Shown here in pieces: positions 1 to 12,839 of a stretch of DNA of 64,000 nt (within the stretch, counting starts at the first letter, position 1; the number at the start of each line of letters is the position of its first letter). The notes under the pieces were generated by a model. The model made no database searches and was not told the origin of the DNA. It saw only the letters and a program-made list of their open reading frames with translations. A program made the translations under genes and the position numbers. This DNA is from Tubiluchus corallicola (lineage: Eukaryota > Priapulida > Priapulimorpha > Priapulimorphida > Tubiluchidae). Location: positions 310,001 through 374,000 of the forward strand of contig JAQGDQ010000035.1 in NCBI GenBank assembly GCA_030141605.1, in the 5' to 3' direction.

Positions 1-599
1 AGGAAAACCAGATGATTGTGTAAACATTAGTTCAGAATAAAGAATGCTCTAAAATATTGAAAACTACAAAAGCTTAGATTAAATAATAATTACCTCGGAT
101 ACTCAAATTTCTTTAAACTTTCAAAGCTACGCGCTGCTCAGTGAATCTAGGAAGATTCGAAAAACTATGGTGCCTTTTTATCACATTCGTGTGGCTGACA
201 AATAGAAGGCGGTACCGTGATAAGCATGATCATGAACTGCAGTGTTAGTTTCTGATGTCGTATGATGTTAAGCACATTTTTTGTGACATCATGCATTTAA
301 ACAGTACTGTAACACAAACGTACTTGATGCGCAAGGGAAGACGCCTGCCACTGCACAAACTGTGGTTATCTTCTGACATAAGCAATAGCTGTGTTCGGTT
401 GCCATAATTAACTTCCTAAGCTAATTATTCAAATATGAGGAAAAATTGTTAACTTTTATAGGCAAAAAATGTATATTTTGGACAGTATATTAAAATGAGA
501 TTGAGTCTAAACAATCGTCAGGTCTTCCTTTAAATTTTTCATCAACTTTTTGCACTATTTTTTGTGGTCAAATGTACACAAAAGTTCAACCAAGCGAAC
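1..599. other. AT-rich sequence with no recognised gene
   Basis: I see no convincing exon, RNA gene or repeat structure here. The last part may be the degraded 5' part of the LINE that becomes recognisable from about 600-700, but no endonuclease motif can be read in it. Confidence 0.4.
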
Positions 600-2711
600 C
601 TAAATACAATTCTCCCGGTTTTGATGAACGATCGAGATTAATCCGCTCTAGAGGTTAAGCATGGTAGTTTATTTGATTTTTTAAACATGTTGGCCACCAC
701 TATTGTATGGTAATTGATGATAATAACAGCTCTACCGTATTTCATCTCAACTGTTACAAAGCCATAACATCGGCATTAGAGTCTATCCCTTGGGATCACA
801 TTCTGGCTGAAGCAGATGTTGAGACTTCCTGGTTGTTGATTTTTGAACAATTGCAAGGACTTAATGAAAAACATATACCACTTAAAACTCGTAAATCTAA
901 GAGCAAGCCAGCTTGGTTTAACCACAAACGTAAACATGTGCTAAACAGCAAACGTAATAAGTACCGAACCTACAAGCATACCTTAGACCCAACTGATTTT
1001 GCTGTCTATAAGCAACAAGAACGTCTGACACATAGTGTTCTAAGAAGTTAGAAGAGTAGAAAGTTAGAACTTATGAAAACAGGCTGGCTGACAATCTAAA
1101 ACATGATAGTAAATAATTTTTGTCATATGTAAATCGTAATCGGCTCTGTCGACCATGAGTAGGACCATTAGGCTTGGAAAATGATACACTAACATCCGAC
1201 CCCCAAACTATGGCAGAAATTCTCAACAACCAATTCTTCAGAGCAGTCACACGAGAAAACATGAACAACATGCTGTATATGCCTTCTTTAACTCTCACCT
1301 TATAGTATACATCACTCAGGCAATAACATCACTCAGAAAGAACTCGTCTGCTGGTCCAGATGGTATCCACCCAATGTTACTAATTAATGCTGCAGTCTGC
1401 CTAGCTGTACCACTGGTTCAACTTTTTACGAAATCAGTGAGCTATGGAACTGTACCAATATATAAGAAAGGTCCTAAAAGTCGTCCTAAGAATTGTCATC
1501 CTATTGTCTTATCCAGCTCCATTGGTAAAATTATGGAAAGAATTGTCTCCAATGCAATTCTTGATCATCTTATGACATTTCAGTTACTTAACAAATCTTA
1601 CCACGCTTTTTTTAAGCAGGCGCACTTTTACAAGTAACCTTCTTGAATTTTTTAATTTGTCTTCGTGATAAAGGCCATCCTATAGACTTAGATCTTGTCA
1701 AGGCATATGACGAAGTACCTCATCAATGTCTGCTCTTGAAACTAGAAGCCTATGGCATTTCAGGTTCTCTCCATACATGGATTAGGAACTGACTAATTGG
1801 TAGAATGCAACATGTTGAGATCCAAGGTGTTAAATCATCACATGTGCCAGTTTCATCTGGATGTCCTCAGGGAAGTGTTCTTGGGCCAATGTTGTTCCTG
1901 ATTTTTATAGATGATCTAGACCAAGAAATCTGTTCTAGACTCTTGAAATTTGCTGATGACACGAAATGTACCAATACTGTGAGAAATATATAGTACAATA
2001 CAGCAAGTAGAACAAATTCAATGGGACTTACACACCATATCGGTTTGTGCTACATCTTGGCAAATGGAATTCAACACCTCTGACTCCAAGTGTAAAGTCA
2101 TTCACGTGGGATGTAAAACAACAATCATCATAAGTATTACTTTAACGACACTATTTTAGCAGCAGTTGACCTAGAAGTAGACTTAGGGCTCACCATTGCT
2201 TCCAGTCTCAACTTCTGCAGCCATAATGAGGAAAGGCAATAAACTTCTCAGACTCATATCAAATACAACTTCCTCAGGATCATCTCATGTAACATTACCT
2301 CTTTATATATCTATCGTCAGACCTCACTTGGATTATGTAAGTAAAGTTTGGGACCCATACTTAAAGAAGAACATCAACATCCTACAACGAGTGCAAAAAA
2401 GAGCAGTCAACATGGTCCAAAGACTTGACAATAAATCGTGTACTGAGAAATCACAACGTCTTGGACTCTATCGACTCTCTTCTCATAGACGAGGTGATCG
2501 ACTGATCAAGATATTCAAGATTCTTAGTGCACACACCAATATCAACCACGAAACTTTCTTCACCTTAAGTCGCATTTGCACCAGAGGTCACTCTCTCAAA
2601 CTTTACAAACACAGAGCGATACAAGATACGGAATTCCGTAAAGAAAGAAGTCACAGGACTACAAACGATCAACGGTTGCAAGAATACACTAGACAAATAT
2701 TTATGCACTAA
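600..2711 (+). mobile_element. Decayed non-LTR retrotransposon (LINE), endonuclease-RT linker to C terminus
   Basis: Broken ORF2 pieces follow one another in the order expected of a LINE. At 707-1051 is a basic linker rich in KSKPAWFN and KRNKYRTYK, like the spacer between endonuclease and reverse transcriptase. At 1374-1637 is RT fingers sequence with IYKKGPKSRPKNCHPIVLSS. At 1700-1800 is a palm A-box remnant in which the D of FDxVPH is still readable. At 1805-1993 is the box [20 protein letters not shown] followed by FADDTK, the catalytic pair. At 2196-2711 is the thumb and C-terminal part with RPHLDYVSKVWDPYLKK and LQRVQKRAVNMV. Stops and frame changes separate the pieces, so it is a dead copy. 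The style resembles Jockey/CR1-group elements; I did not assign a clade. It ends about 1.7 kb before the DRC3 start. Confidence 0.85.
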
Positions 2712-3557
2712 AGGTTTCCTATATTAATATCTTTGAGGTATGACTGGAGGCAGAACCCATTTTTTTGTAAATATCTATCCACGAAGAGCACATTGAATTG
2801 CCCATTATTTATGTGAAGATCTGTCTTGCTATAAGACAAATATCACAATGCGCTCACAATTATGGTAAGCACTATTACAAAATATGCACTTTGGAAGTTA
2901 AGTTTTTCATCAATATTTCACTTCACTACAGAATATAAGAAACTTTAACTGCAAAAACTGTAAACAATTTTCCATGCTTTAAAGTTTAAGAATCCACTGG
3001 CGAGATTAAGGATTTTAAATTGCTGACACATTTCCACATGAATACCACATTCTTTAAAATTACCATCTAACACAGATGCTCAATCAAGGAAATAATCAAA
3101 AAATATAACAGAGATAATAATTGAGAAGAGTACATTTTGAAATAAAACAATGTTGTGAATTTTCTCGAGTAAACGCGAATGCAGTACTGTCTTAAAATTT
3201 TCAGATTTAACCGTGCTTGAGGAATTTGTTATGATTTTTCAAGGTCCACCACATTGCTAGATCTCTAATGACCTTTCGTCATTCAACTACATAATATATT
3301 AATAGTTATTAACACACAATGCCTAGAATTCACAACACTGCTATATCACAGGATACAACTTCACATTAACTAGTTGTTCATAAGTTCATTAATCGACTCA
3401 ATACACAAACCTATTCTTTGGCCCACAGAAGTTGTAAAAGGATTCGACTGAAAAAAACTCATCTTGAACTTTTTCGTTTATGAAATGTGCTTATCATTAA
3501 TCCAGTGTGTCTTCATAATGGCTACCGATATGACGTACATCGGTTTTGCCAATTTTG
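2712..3557. other. AT-rich spacer between LINE remnant and DRC3 promoter region
   Basis: No open reading frame of note, no tRNA-like fold and no clear repeat was seen. The first part may still be 3' UTR of the upstream LINE. Confidence 0.4.
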
Positions 3558-3571
3558 CCACTAGATGGTGC
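3558..3571 (+). promoter_or_regulatory. CTCF-like motif CCACTAGATGGTGC upstream of DRC3
   Basis: The 14 bases fit the bilaterian CTCF core (CCASYAGRKGGCRS) except for one T in place of C. It sits 20 bases before the X-box. A related sequence, TAGATGGCGCC on the minus strand, lies near 62534-62546. CTCF itself is thought to be absent from non-bilaterians, so if this is a sponge another zinc-finger protein would have to bind it. The match is visible; the function is a guess. Confidence 0.35.
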
Positions 3572-3590
3572 AAAAATCGTTTTATTTACT

Positions 3591-3603
3591 GTTGCTGGGC
3601 GAC
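3591..3603 (+). promoter_or_regulatory. RFX-type X-box (GTTGCT-G-GGCGAC)
   Basis: The 13 bases fit the X-box consensus RYYNYY-N1-3-RRNRAC with a one-base spacer. RFX factors activate motile-cilium genes through this site in animals. The gene downstream is DRC3, a subunit of the axonemal nexin-dynein regulatory complex, so the site has the expected target. It lies 841 bases before the start codon, which suggests a noncoding first exon between the two; a possible acceptor (ttttgcag) follows near 3650. Confidence 0.6.
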
Positions 3604-4443
3604 GCAATCATCTGTCGAAGGAGAATAGACTAGTTATTCAATTTTGATTTTGCAGACAGAGTGAAAGTAGGATATTGCATCAAATGCAAGAATCGCCTTA
3701 AACGAAGCCTTAAAACCTTGCAAAAAACCAACTGGCAAACCAGAAAACAACTTGGATAGCTAAAATAAATAAAGATGCTTAACAACTTCAACCAAATCTA
3801 TCTTTGGGAGTAGAATAACTTACTCGGTTAGTGTTAGTTGGAGATCAGAGTGGGTGGAATACTCAAATAAATGTTATCCTCAATGTCTATAATAGATGAC
3901 ATAAGACTTTGAAAATTGAATTAAAATAATTCAAAGTGTTAATGGGAATTAAAAGCAGTTTAACTTCCAGCTTAAACTAATAATGTAGCTGGTTAATTAT
4001 TAAATATACAAGTCACCAGTACTTTAGTATTGTCATAGTATTGAATATTTTAACCAAATCAGACTACAGGCCTGATACTTAGTAAGAGTCTAGCTTTCAA
4101 ATTATTCAGTGTCTTCAGGATTGAAACTCAACGAAATGACTGTAACTTTTTCTATATCGCTCTTGATTTTTTATCCCTGTTATACATTTAAACTGCTAGT
4201 ATAATATCCTGCTGTGATACTGTAGACATTAATACTTTTCTCATTATTTCAGTGGGATACCAATTTTTTATGTGTTGCATATTTTAATGTTTTTTCCAGA
4301 TGAATACTATATTATTAAATTGGTGTGAAGTGTGAAATATGATAACATTTTCATAAAAACTAATCAAATTAATTATTAATAATTTATTATACAGTACCTG
4401 ATGTTGTCATTGTGAAGTGTTAGTAGCGCAATTCATACTCACC

Positions 4444-7400
4444 ATGGATGCGACTAAACTGCAGTGTCATGTCGAACCATCAGTTATCAGCGAAAAGATG
4501 GTGCAAAATGCAATTAGCGATCAAGGCCCTAAAGGCATAGCTGGAGAGATTGCAAAGCTAGAAGGAATTGGGCACTTGAATGTGTACAGTCTCTGCCTTG
4601 ATTTCAAAAGTGAGTTATATAGTCATGGTCTTTATTGGTAATCTATCGGTTTAGCATCTATAGTAGCCCGGAGCTGCTGTGAGAATTGTCAACATTATTT
4701 CACCAGTATAGAAGAGCTGCTGTCAGTAAAATGAGTAACTTTTATTCTTGACACCTTATAAGAAATAATACTTGGGATTGAAGACAAGTTTAACATTTTT
4801 AGTATTTCAACTACACAAGATGTAATATTACAAAACTGCATTTATTAAATGTATGGTGCCACAATGCAGCAAATTATTAACTTATAAACTGTATAAATGT
4901 TATAGCAATTTTGGATGATTAAACCAAATTGCTCGATCTGGATTCCATAAAGTCGCTATTGGCTGAATACCGTTTTTATTAGTAAAATGACTTCACAGAA
5001 TTATGTAGCTAACAAATTTAAAAAAATAAAAGTTTAACAAATGTGTTTTATCCAAAAAAATTGTGTGTTAACAGGTGACTGATACATATCTGTGTTTAAT
5101 GTTTTGTTTATGTCTGATCATTTTTTCAGACATTTTAAAGATTGAAAGCCTGTGGAGATTAACCAATTTAACAAAGTTGCAACTGGATAACAACATAATT
5201 GATCAAATAGAGGGATTAGAAAAACTTGTTAATCTAAAATGGCTGGGTATGCATTTTTTTTAAATTTTACTTTATAAAGAGTGAAAAACACTCATTAGGT
5301 TAGGTTTGTTGATACATTTAACATGATATCAATTATTAAAAATTTATATAATTTAGATCTTTCTTTCAACAATGTAAAATCAATCAAAGGCCTTGACACT
5401 CTTGTGGAGTTGGAAGATCTCAGTTTGTTTAGCAATAGAATAAAAAAGTTGGAAAATATGGAGAGCCTGAAAAAGCTACAAGTGTTCTCAATTGGCAACA
5501 ATGAGCTAAATGACATGAATGAGGTAAGTTTTCGGCTATGCTTTAATATTGATTTGTTTACCTCGGTACAGTTACTTTGCAGTCAGGCCTATTGAGAAGG
5601 TGGTAGCTGGTGTATTGGCACCCAAGAACCATTAGGAGCCCATGGACCATTTAAAAATTTGTAGATCGGACAAACATTTTTACTGATAGCTTTGATAGAA
5701 ATCATTTGATGCATAACTAACAAAATTTTTTTGCTGTAATGCGTATATAGTTTATACACAAACCATTGTTTCTCTATGTATAGTAAGTCCTCGCTTAACG
5801 ATGCTAATGCATTCCAACAAAATGGGACTTCAAGTATAACATCATTAAACGAAACCAAGACTTACATTGAACGTAATGTAAAGAATTGGATGCATTTCAG
5901 AGCCAAAGGTCAATGCTGCTTAAATCATATAAATTAAACATTTTATGAGTTTTATTCATATTTCTACTGATTAATTTCTTTCTTTTTGTTTAAAACCACC
6001 TGCCTTTTTTACCAAGACCTAGACAGACTTATTAATGGTTTCTCTTTGTTAATGTTGAAGCCTTATATATAAGCAGTTAGCAGTTAATGAAAGCCTAGCC
6101 CTGGAGCGATCTTGGGATAATTTCATGTAGTACTAGTCTAGTTGCTTTAGTAGACAAAGTTCCTTGGCGTTAAGTTTGAACTCATGTGCTTAGAGGTGTA
6201 TAAAATGCAAATAGATCTCTCATGATACAAACAATTAGCATTTAGTACATAGTCAGTCAAGAACCAAAAATATATAATAATTGTACCGTTTTATGTTAGT
6301 AGTGCATTTTTAGAACAAAATAGTGCAATATATGTACCGTTTTAATGCTTTAAATTAGGTAAAAAACTTGTTGAGAAAACTAATGGCTTTGAGCAAAGTA
6401 AAAAAATTCTTGTTAAAATGAAATATACATTGTTAAATGAGAAAAAGGTGTAAATGTTCAGCTAAACGAAACATCGCTTTAAGTCATTAAACGATGATTT
6501 ACTGCATGCATAATTGTGATAACTTCAGCATGACTGTAACAGCTTTGAGAAAGGTATTTACAGTGAAGGATTTAGAATAGTGACTGTCTTCCCACTTTAG
6601 CTGGAATGTACTAGTGGTTAAACATTTGTCTATTCAGCAAATGTCCTAGAGTGAAATCCTACCCAAAGAAGGAAAGTTTGATGTTTTCTTTCTAAAAAAC
6701 CAAACACAAAAGTGAGGAATTTGCTTTAAATTATGACTAGTTTTGTGCAAATATATAAATATGCACACCTGTTTTCTTGCAGATGATTTATTTACGGCAA
6801 TTTAGAAATCTGAAGACACTCTGTGTGAGAGGCAATCCATTATGTGAGAATGATGATCATCAATACTTCATTACTGCTCATTTACTAAACCTCGTCTATT
6901 TGGACTACAAAATGATTAGAAGTGACATGGTACATTGTTATGCTACTGATTTATTCACAAAAGCCAATGAATACTAAGAACACATTGCGACAAAATGTAG
7001 ATCCTTTATGCATTTCAGTAGGGCAGCCATAACTTATTTTTTGTAATTGGTTGTAGAGGGACTGGAATCTATCTAATTATCAAAACTAATTTTCTAAGAT
7101 GAAACAATGAATCGACTGATATGACTTTGGCCGTATTTTGTTATTCATACACAGCAACCTTCAATATGAGAAATAGACAGAAGGGCAGTGTGATAGTTAA
7201 AACCTTGTAGAAGCAGTTTTCTAGTAATCACACTGCCAAGTTGTTTTCAACGCAATAAACCATTAGCTGAAAGAACAAGACGTCAGCAATGAATGTAGTG
7301 TGAGCTGATATCACCGTAGCAGTTTTTGTTGCTTTCTTATTTCATAAAAGCACAACACAAGATCAGCAAACAAAAAATTTAGTTTGCTATATTAATAAGC

Positions 7401-10400
7401 CTTTTCACAGTTCCAGAGATCGATGATCATCGTGAAAAGGTCAAAGGTTAAGTGAGTCTAACAATGTTATTTAAACTGAACAATGCGTTTGTTCACACTT
7501 GACAATGCCTCACAGGCCATGCTATAGTAATAGTGACGGTTCTCGGTGTTAATTTTTGCTTCAGTTATTTCATTTTATGTGGATTGGTACTGTTATTTTG
7601 CTAGCTGTTTTTGGATAAGAATAATATGTTAGTTTAAAACTATATACTTATAGTGTAATAATAAATATAACCACGTGTTTCACCCATTTCACATGTAAAA
7701 TTACGTACATAAGGTCACTTGACTGTTGCAGTTAAGATGCTCTGAGTTCACTTAGCATTTGACCTGCAGGAACTGCACGTGTACAAAGCAAAACTGTGAA
7801 AAGGCTTATTGTAGTGAGTAATTTGCTACTTATTGAAGCAGTGGTTTCTAATTACAATTTCACTACAATTTGAAAGTAATACGCCTATAACTGGTTGTAA
7901 GTTCTTTAATTAAATTTAGAGACATCAAGCTGAAGAGATGTATATGTCTGAAATAGATGAGCTTAGTTTGAAAGACTCGCTGGAGGAGGATAATTTGAAG
8001 AAGCAAAAAGAGAGAGCAACTGACCTTGCATTACATAAAGTAAGATTTGTGGTGATTGCATGAGCATGCATATGTGCTTTTATTCAAGTTTTACAGTGGG
8101 TAAATTACTTTTACTTAAGCTTTATATCTCTAGCTGTCTTAATATTTTTGTGGAAAGTGGCGTTTACCAAGGATCTGGAATGCATATGCGTTATGCAGCT
8201 GTGGAATAGATAAAATCGGTTTATATTGTTTTCAATGCACATGTAAAGCTATTCAGCATTCAGCTATCATAAGCTATTCAGCATATAATGCATAATGTAT
8301 TCCGGATGCCAGGTAAATGCCACCTAAATGTGTGTGTATGGATGTGTGTATTTTTACCGTCTGTATTTTAACTAGCCTTAAACTGTTTCAAACTTGTAAA
8401 CTCCAAATGTTCATCGTTTCCCAAATGCTGTATAAAAAGCAAAGGCTAAAAATTGTTGTCCGATGGTTATATTATGCCGTTTTTCTTGACGCTTTTCTTC
8501 TAAGTTAAAACTTGCCACCATTTTTAAGCATAGTTTTTGCACACACTGTACATACATGTATGTTATATATATATATATATATATAACAGATACTTATTTA
8601 ATAGCTATATAATTATATGTTGCACTTTTTTGCAATATATTCGACTGCATATATGAATGTATGTTTTTCTGCTTATCAATAGTGACTAGGATGAATACAC
8701 GGATGTATTTTTGTTACCATATAATACACGACTGCACCCGCATTTCGCTTTCATGCTAAAGCAGTTACATTATATTTCGTAACATTTGGAAAGCTCATTT
8801 TATTAAACATATTGATTGTACATTTTCTTAGTCCACACAGCTGTACAACAACCCTTGTACTTGTAAAATGTTGTGTTCATTAACACTTGTACATGTAAAA
8901 TGTTGTATGATTACGATACAAGTGTTGTGCACGTACTAAATAATTTGACTTTATAAAAAAGAATTCCTTGATTTTTTTTGTATTGCAGCAGCTTGATCTG
9001 GAAAGTACTAAGGTACATAGCATATTTCTAACTGCAGTAAACTCTTGCTGGAACTGCTATTTTGATTTTTACAGTAAAAAAAGCTCTATAGTTCAAGAAT
9101 AAGCTGGATCATGCGCACTGTCTGAACCATGACCTACATCACAAAACACACTGAAAAGCCATTGCCAATGTACTAGTTGAAAATTTTTGTTTAATCTGAG
9201 ATACTGCCCCCTTTGCTGTTTGGATTAGCTGAAGGTTTATTAAACGTTCAGTTTTAGACAGTATTCAAAATGTCACCAACATCTTGTGAAAAGCACTGTT
9301 TAACCAAAGCTTCGCATATTAGACCAGGAGCCCAAACTCAACACAAGGCCAGAAAAATGAGTTTTAATCGCTCAGTCTGGGACCAGTTTTTAGCTATATC
9401 TGATGATAGAGGGAACCTTGGTGCTTACTGGGTGGGTGGCAGCACTAATTTTCAGGTGGGCCTTGTGGGTGGCATAAGCCCATTTGTGGGACCAACTCCA
9501 AAAACCCTTGTTAATGCAAATTTGTGCATGACAAGCAAGAGGCTATTTCATGTTCCATGTTATTCATCCATGTCCGATCCATGTTATTCTACGAATCATT
9601 GTGTTCATTTGTTTAGTAGTAAAAAAAGATTTGAATGGCCCATCATGGAGTACTGCTCTAAAAGTTGTCCCATTTCAGAACAGCCCTAAAACATGTTTAC
9701 TGAAACTTTCCTAGACTACTTTATTTTGTACTGTAAGTTTTTATCTATATTGTGTACTACTCTCCACATTGCTGTATAAAATTCCAGTATCAGTGGCTAC
9801 TCAGAGTGGGGCACTAGTTGGGCTTGGGGTATTTTGTGAAGCCACTCCCAAAAAGGCTTGCTTGCTTAAATGTACTTATGTTCAAATGTAATGTTTTTTT
9901 TAATTTCACTACACTCCAACATTACGCGACTCACTCGCAATAGTGCAATGTAGATAATAACTGTGTTTATTAAAATAGTACATTGCATCATTTTTGATGG
10001 ACAATTGTGACCCATTGGTCATAGAGCATGCTCCCATCCCATTCGACCATAGCCGAAAGTATGTTAATGTCAGACTTTTCTCATGTCTTTTTTAAATTTT
10101 ACTAGGTTAAATCTTTCCAGTTTATGCGATGAATAATGTTTGTCACATTTTCATGAGATTAAGCACTCTAGCAGGATGCTCATGCATAAATGGGATGTTA
10201 TTTTGGCTACAGTAAATGTCCCATATAGGTTAGTCTTAGCAACGGTGTCATTGCTCGTGTTTTTATGAGTATCTAATGTCGTCAAGCCTATGGCATATGG
10301 GCGTTTTCCTGGACCTAACTCACGATTTTTTTAAAATTTTGACTGAACACCCTGTAGAAACATTTTTCTAGCAACACCTAGTGGGACTATCGGAAAGAGA

Positions 10401-12788
10401 TATATAGCTCTTTAGAAAGGGGAGGAACAGGGCTACAATGTGATGTGAGTCTCTTTTGAGGGCACTTTCACCAGGCGAAACAGCGATGAGACGTTCCATT
10501 TTGGACGATTCTCACTTGGAAAACTGTTGACGTTTTGCATTGTTCTCACATCATTTTATACTCTGCCTTTAACTTTATCTAAAAGCTGTTGGCATTGATA
10601 ATTATTCATTGAAAATAAGAAACAAGCATGCGTGATATGCAGCTACAACAATAATATACAGACATATATTATCAGTCTGCAGCAATGTTGATGCTTCTAG
10701 AAAGCAATGTCTTAAAAAAAGAACGACTAGAAAAAAATGGACGATGAGTGGATATCCAGAAAATTGCAGTATTGTATCATAAACAATGTTATGCTGTTAA
10801 CTAAGAATTACAGGGAAAAGACTTTTCTAAGAGTAGCAGTTTCCTAGTCGTTAAAATAGTTTGGCACAGGAATATTTCCTAAATGAAACTTTCAAAAAGT
10901 TCTCTACAAAAAAACTATCGTTAATATGATAACCAGAAAGCATGCAAAGTGTAATTAATGTCATCAACTGCAGTTGTTACTGTGTAGTTGCTAAGGTAAA
11001 CAATTTCAGCATCGTCACCATAATAACTGCTGCTTGCATGTTAAGATCCATTGCTAGTTCATCTAATAATAAGAGCTAAGGTTTTCACAAACTATTTTCC
11101 AAGTCTAACCTTGTTATCAGAGCCGTTGCTAAGGTAAACAATAACCATGACCACCAGTTTATGTGATTAACATTTTACGTTATGAGCCGTATATGGTAAT
11201 CTAGGCTTGACGACATTAGACTTAAAAACATCAGCAATGACACTTGCCAATACTAACCTATATGGGATGTTTGCTGTAGTCAAAATAAGCATCCCGTTTG
11301 TGCATGAGCACCCTGCTTGAGTGCCTTATTCGTGACAAAGTATACACTGTATAGATAAAACCTTACAGTTGGAAAATAAAGTAGCCTAAGAAAAATAAAC
11401 AGGGTTTTAATAAATAAACATGTTTTTGGGCTATTCTGAGATGAGACAACTTTTAGAGTAGTACACCATGATGAGAAATCAAAAAATTTTCTACTACTAA
11501 GCAAATGAACACAAAGATCCGTAGAATAACACTAGACAAAGTAAATGTTCAATCCCTACTTGGATGCAACATGAAATAGCCTCTTGCTTGCCATAAACAA
11601 ATTTGCATGAACAAGGGTTTTTGCGGGCATTCCCACAAATTGCCTGTACCGCCCACAAGGCTTACCTGAAAATTAGTACTGCCACACAGGCAGTAAGCGC
11701 CATGGTCACCTCTATCATCTGATATAGGTAAAAACTGGTTCCCAGCTTGAGCGAACGAAACCAATTTTTTGTCTTGGGCTCCCGATCTGTATAAAAACAT
11801 AATCAGAGCTTTTGCTTTTTTCCTAACAAATGTTGTCAAAGAAGATTTGAATCAGTAAAGAGGTATACTTATAAAGAACCAGAAAATAACAATCATGGTA
11901 GTAACGAATTTTAACTATAAAGCATGAAGTGGCTGGTTTTGCTGTAGTTACACTTCAACAAAAAATTTGATTGCTTAATGAGAGTTTAACGTCACGAATT
12001 ACCGGGTCTGCATTGCTGAATTAACTTGTAATTTAATATAAACATGTAAGTCTACAGGTGTCACGAGGCAACACTGACCTTTTTAATTCCCAGTTGCATT
12101 TCGAATAGTGATATAATATATATGGATGCATTTTACTGCTAATAGTCGGTATTTTGGCTATAGCATTGTTGAATTTAATTGATTCGATTTTGCTTACATT
12201 TCAGCTGGCTCATGTGGATCGCTTAGATGCTGATACTCTATTTGAAGACATGTATGCAAATGATACGGAAGGGAAGCTCATACAAGAATATGAACCTATT
12301 AAGGAATTAGTCGATTCATATCCTTTTATAGTTTATCACCCATTTATTGATTTTTTGTTACTAAGTTTCATGGTGGGTCTACATGTAGTGTTGATAGATT
12401 AGTAGCTGCTTTGCTTTTGCATCTAAAAATATCTTATTGAGAATATTTTAGCTTTATGTGTGACATTTATTGTTTGGCATAAAGTTTTATGCACTGACAT
12501 TTTTTATCAGTAATATAAATATTGTTTTGCATTTTGCAGAACTTACCAACCAAATTATTGTTCTTTGTTTCGAGGTCGTAGGAGAACCAAACTTTCTGTG
12601 AATTTTTTAACTGTTTTTTTTTCAGAGATCAGATTACATTTATTTCTGTTTAAAACTAAAGACAGACAACATGGTTTGATTTTAGAAAAACGAATACAGT
12701 ATAATTAGTAGCGTTAGTATTCTCTGATGTTTCAGAGAAAAAAGAATACCTGAAAGTATAAAAAATTATCATGTGCTGTAAATTAAAT

Positions 12789-12839
<51 letters not shown>

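Noticed and set aside
6600-6700. Possible tRNA-like sequence (TAGTGGTTAAACA ... GTGAAATCC)
   Set aside because: A and B box matches are too weak and no stems form.
9270-9689. 139-codon plus-strand frame inside the large inverted repeat
   Set aside because: A related frame appears on the opposite arm in the other orientation with frame-breaking changes, and no domain is recognisable. It is repeat sequence.
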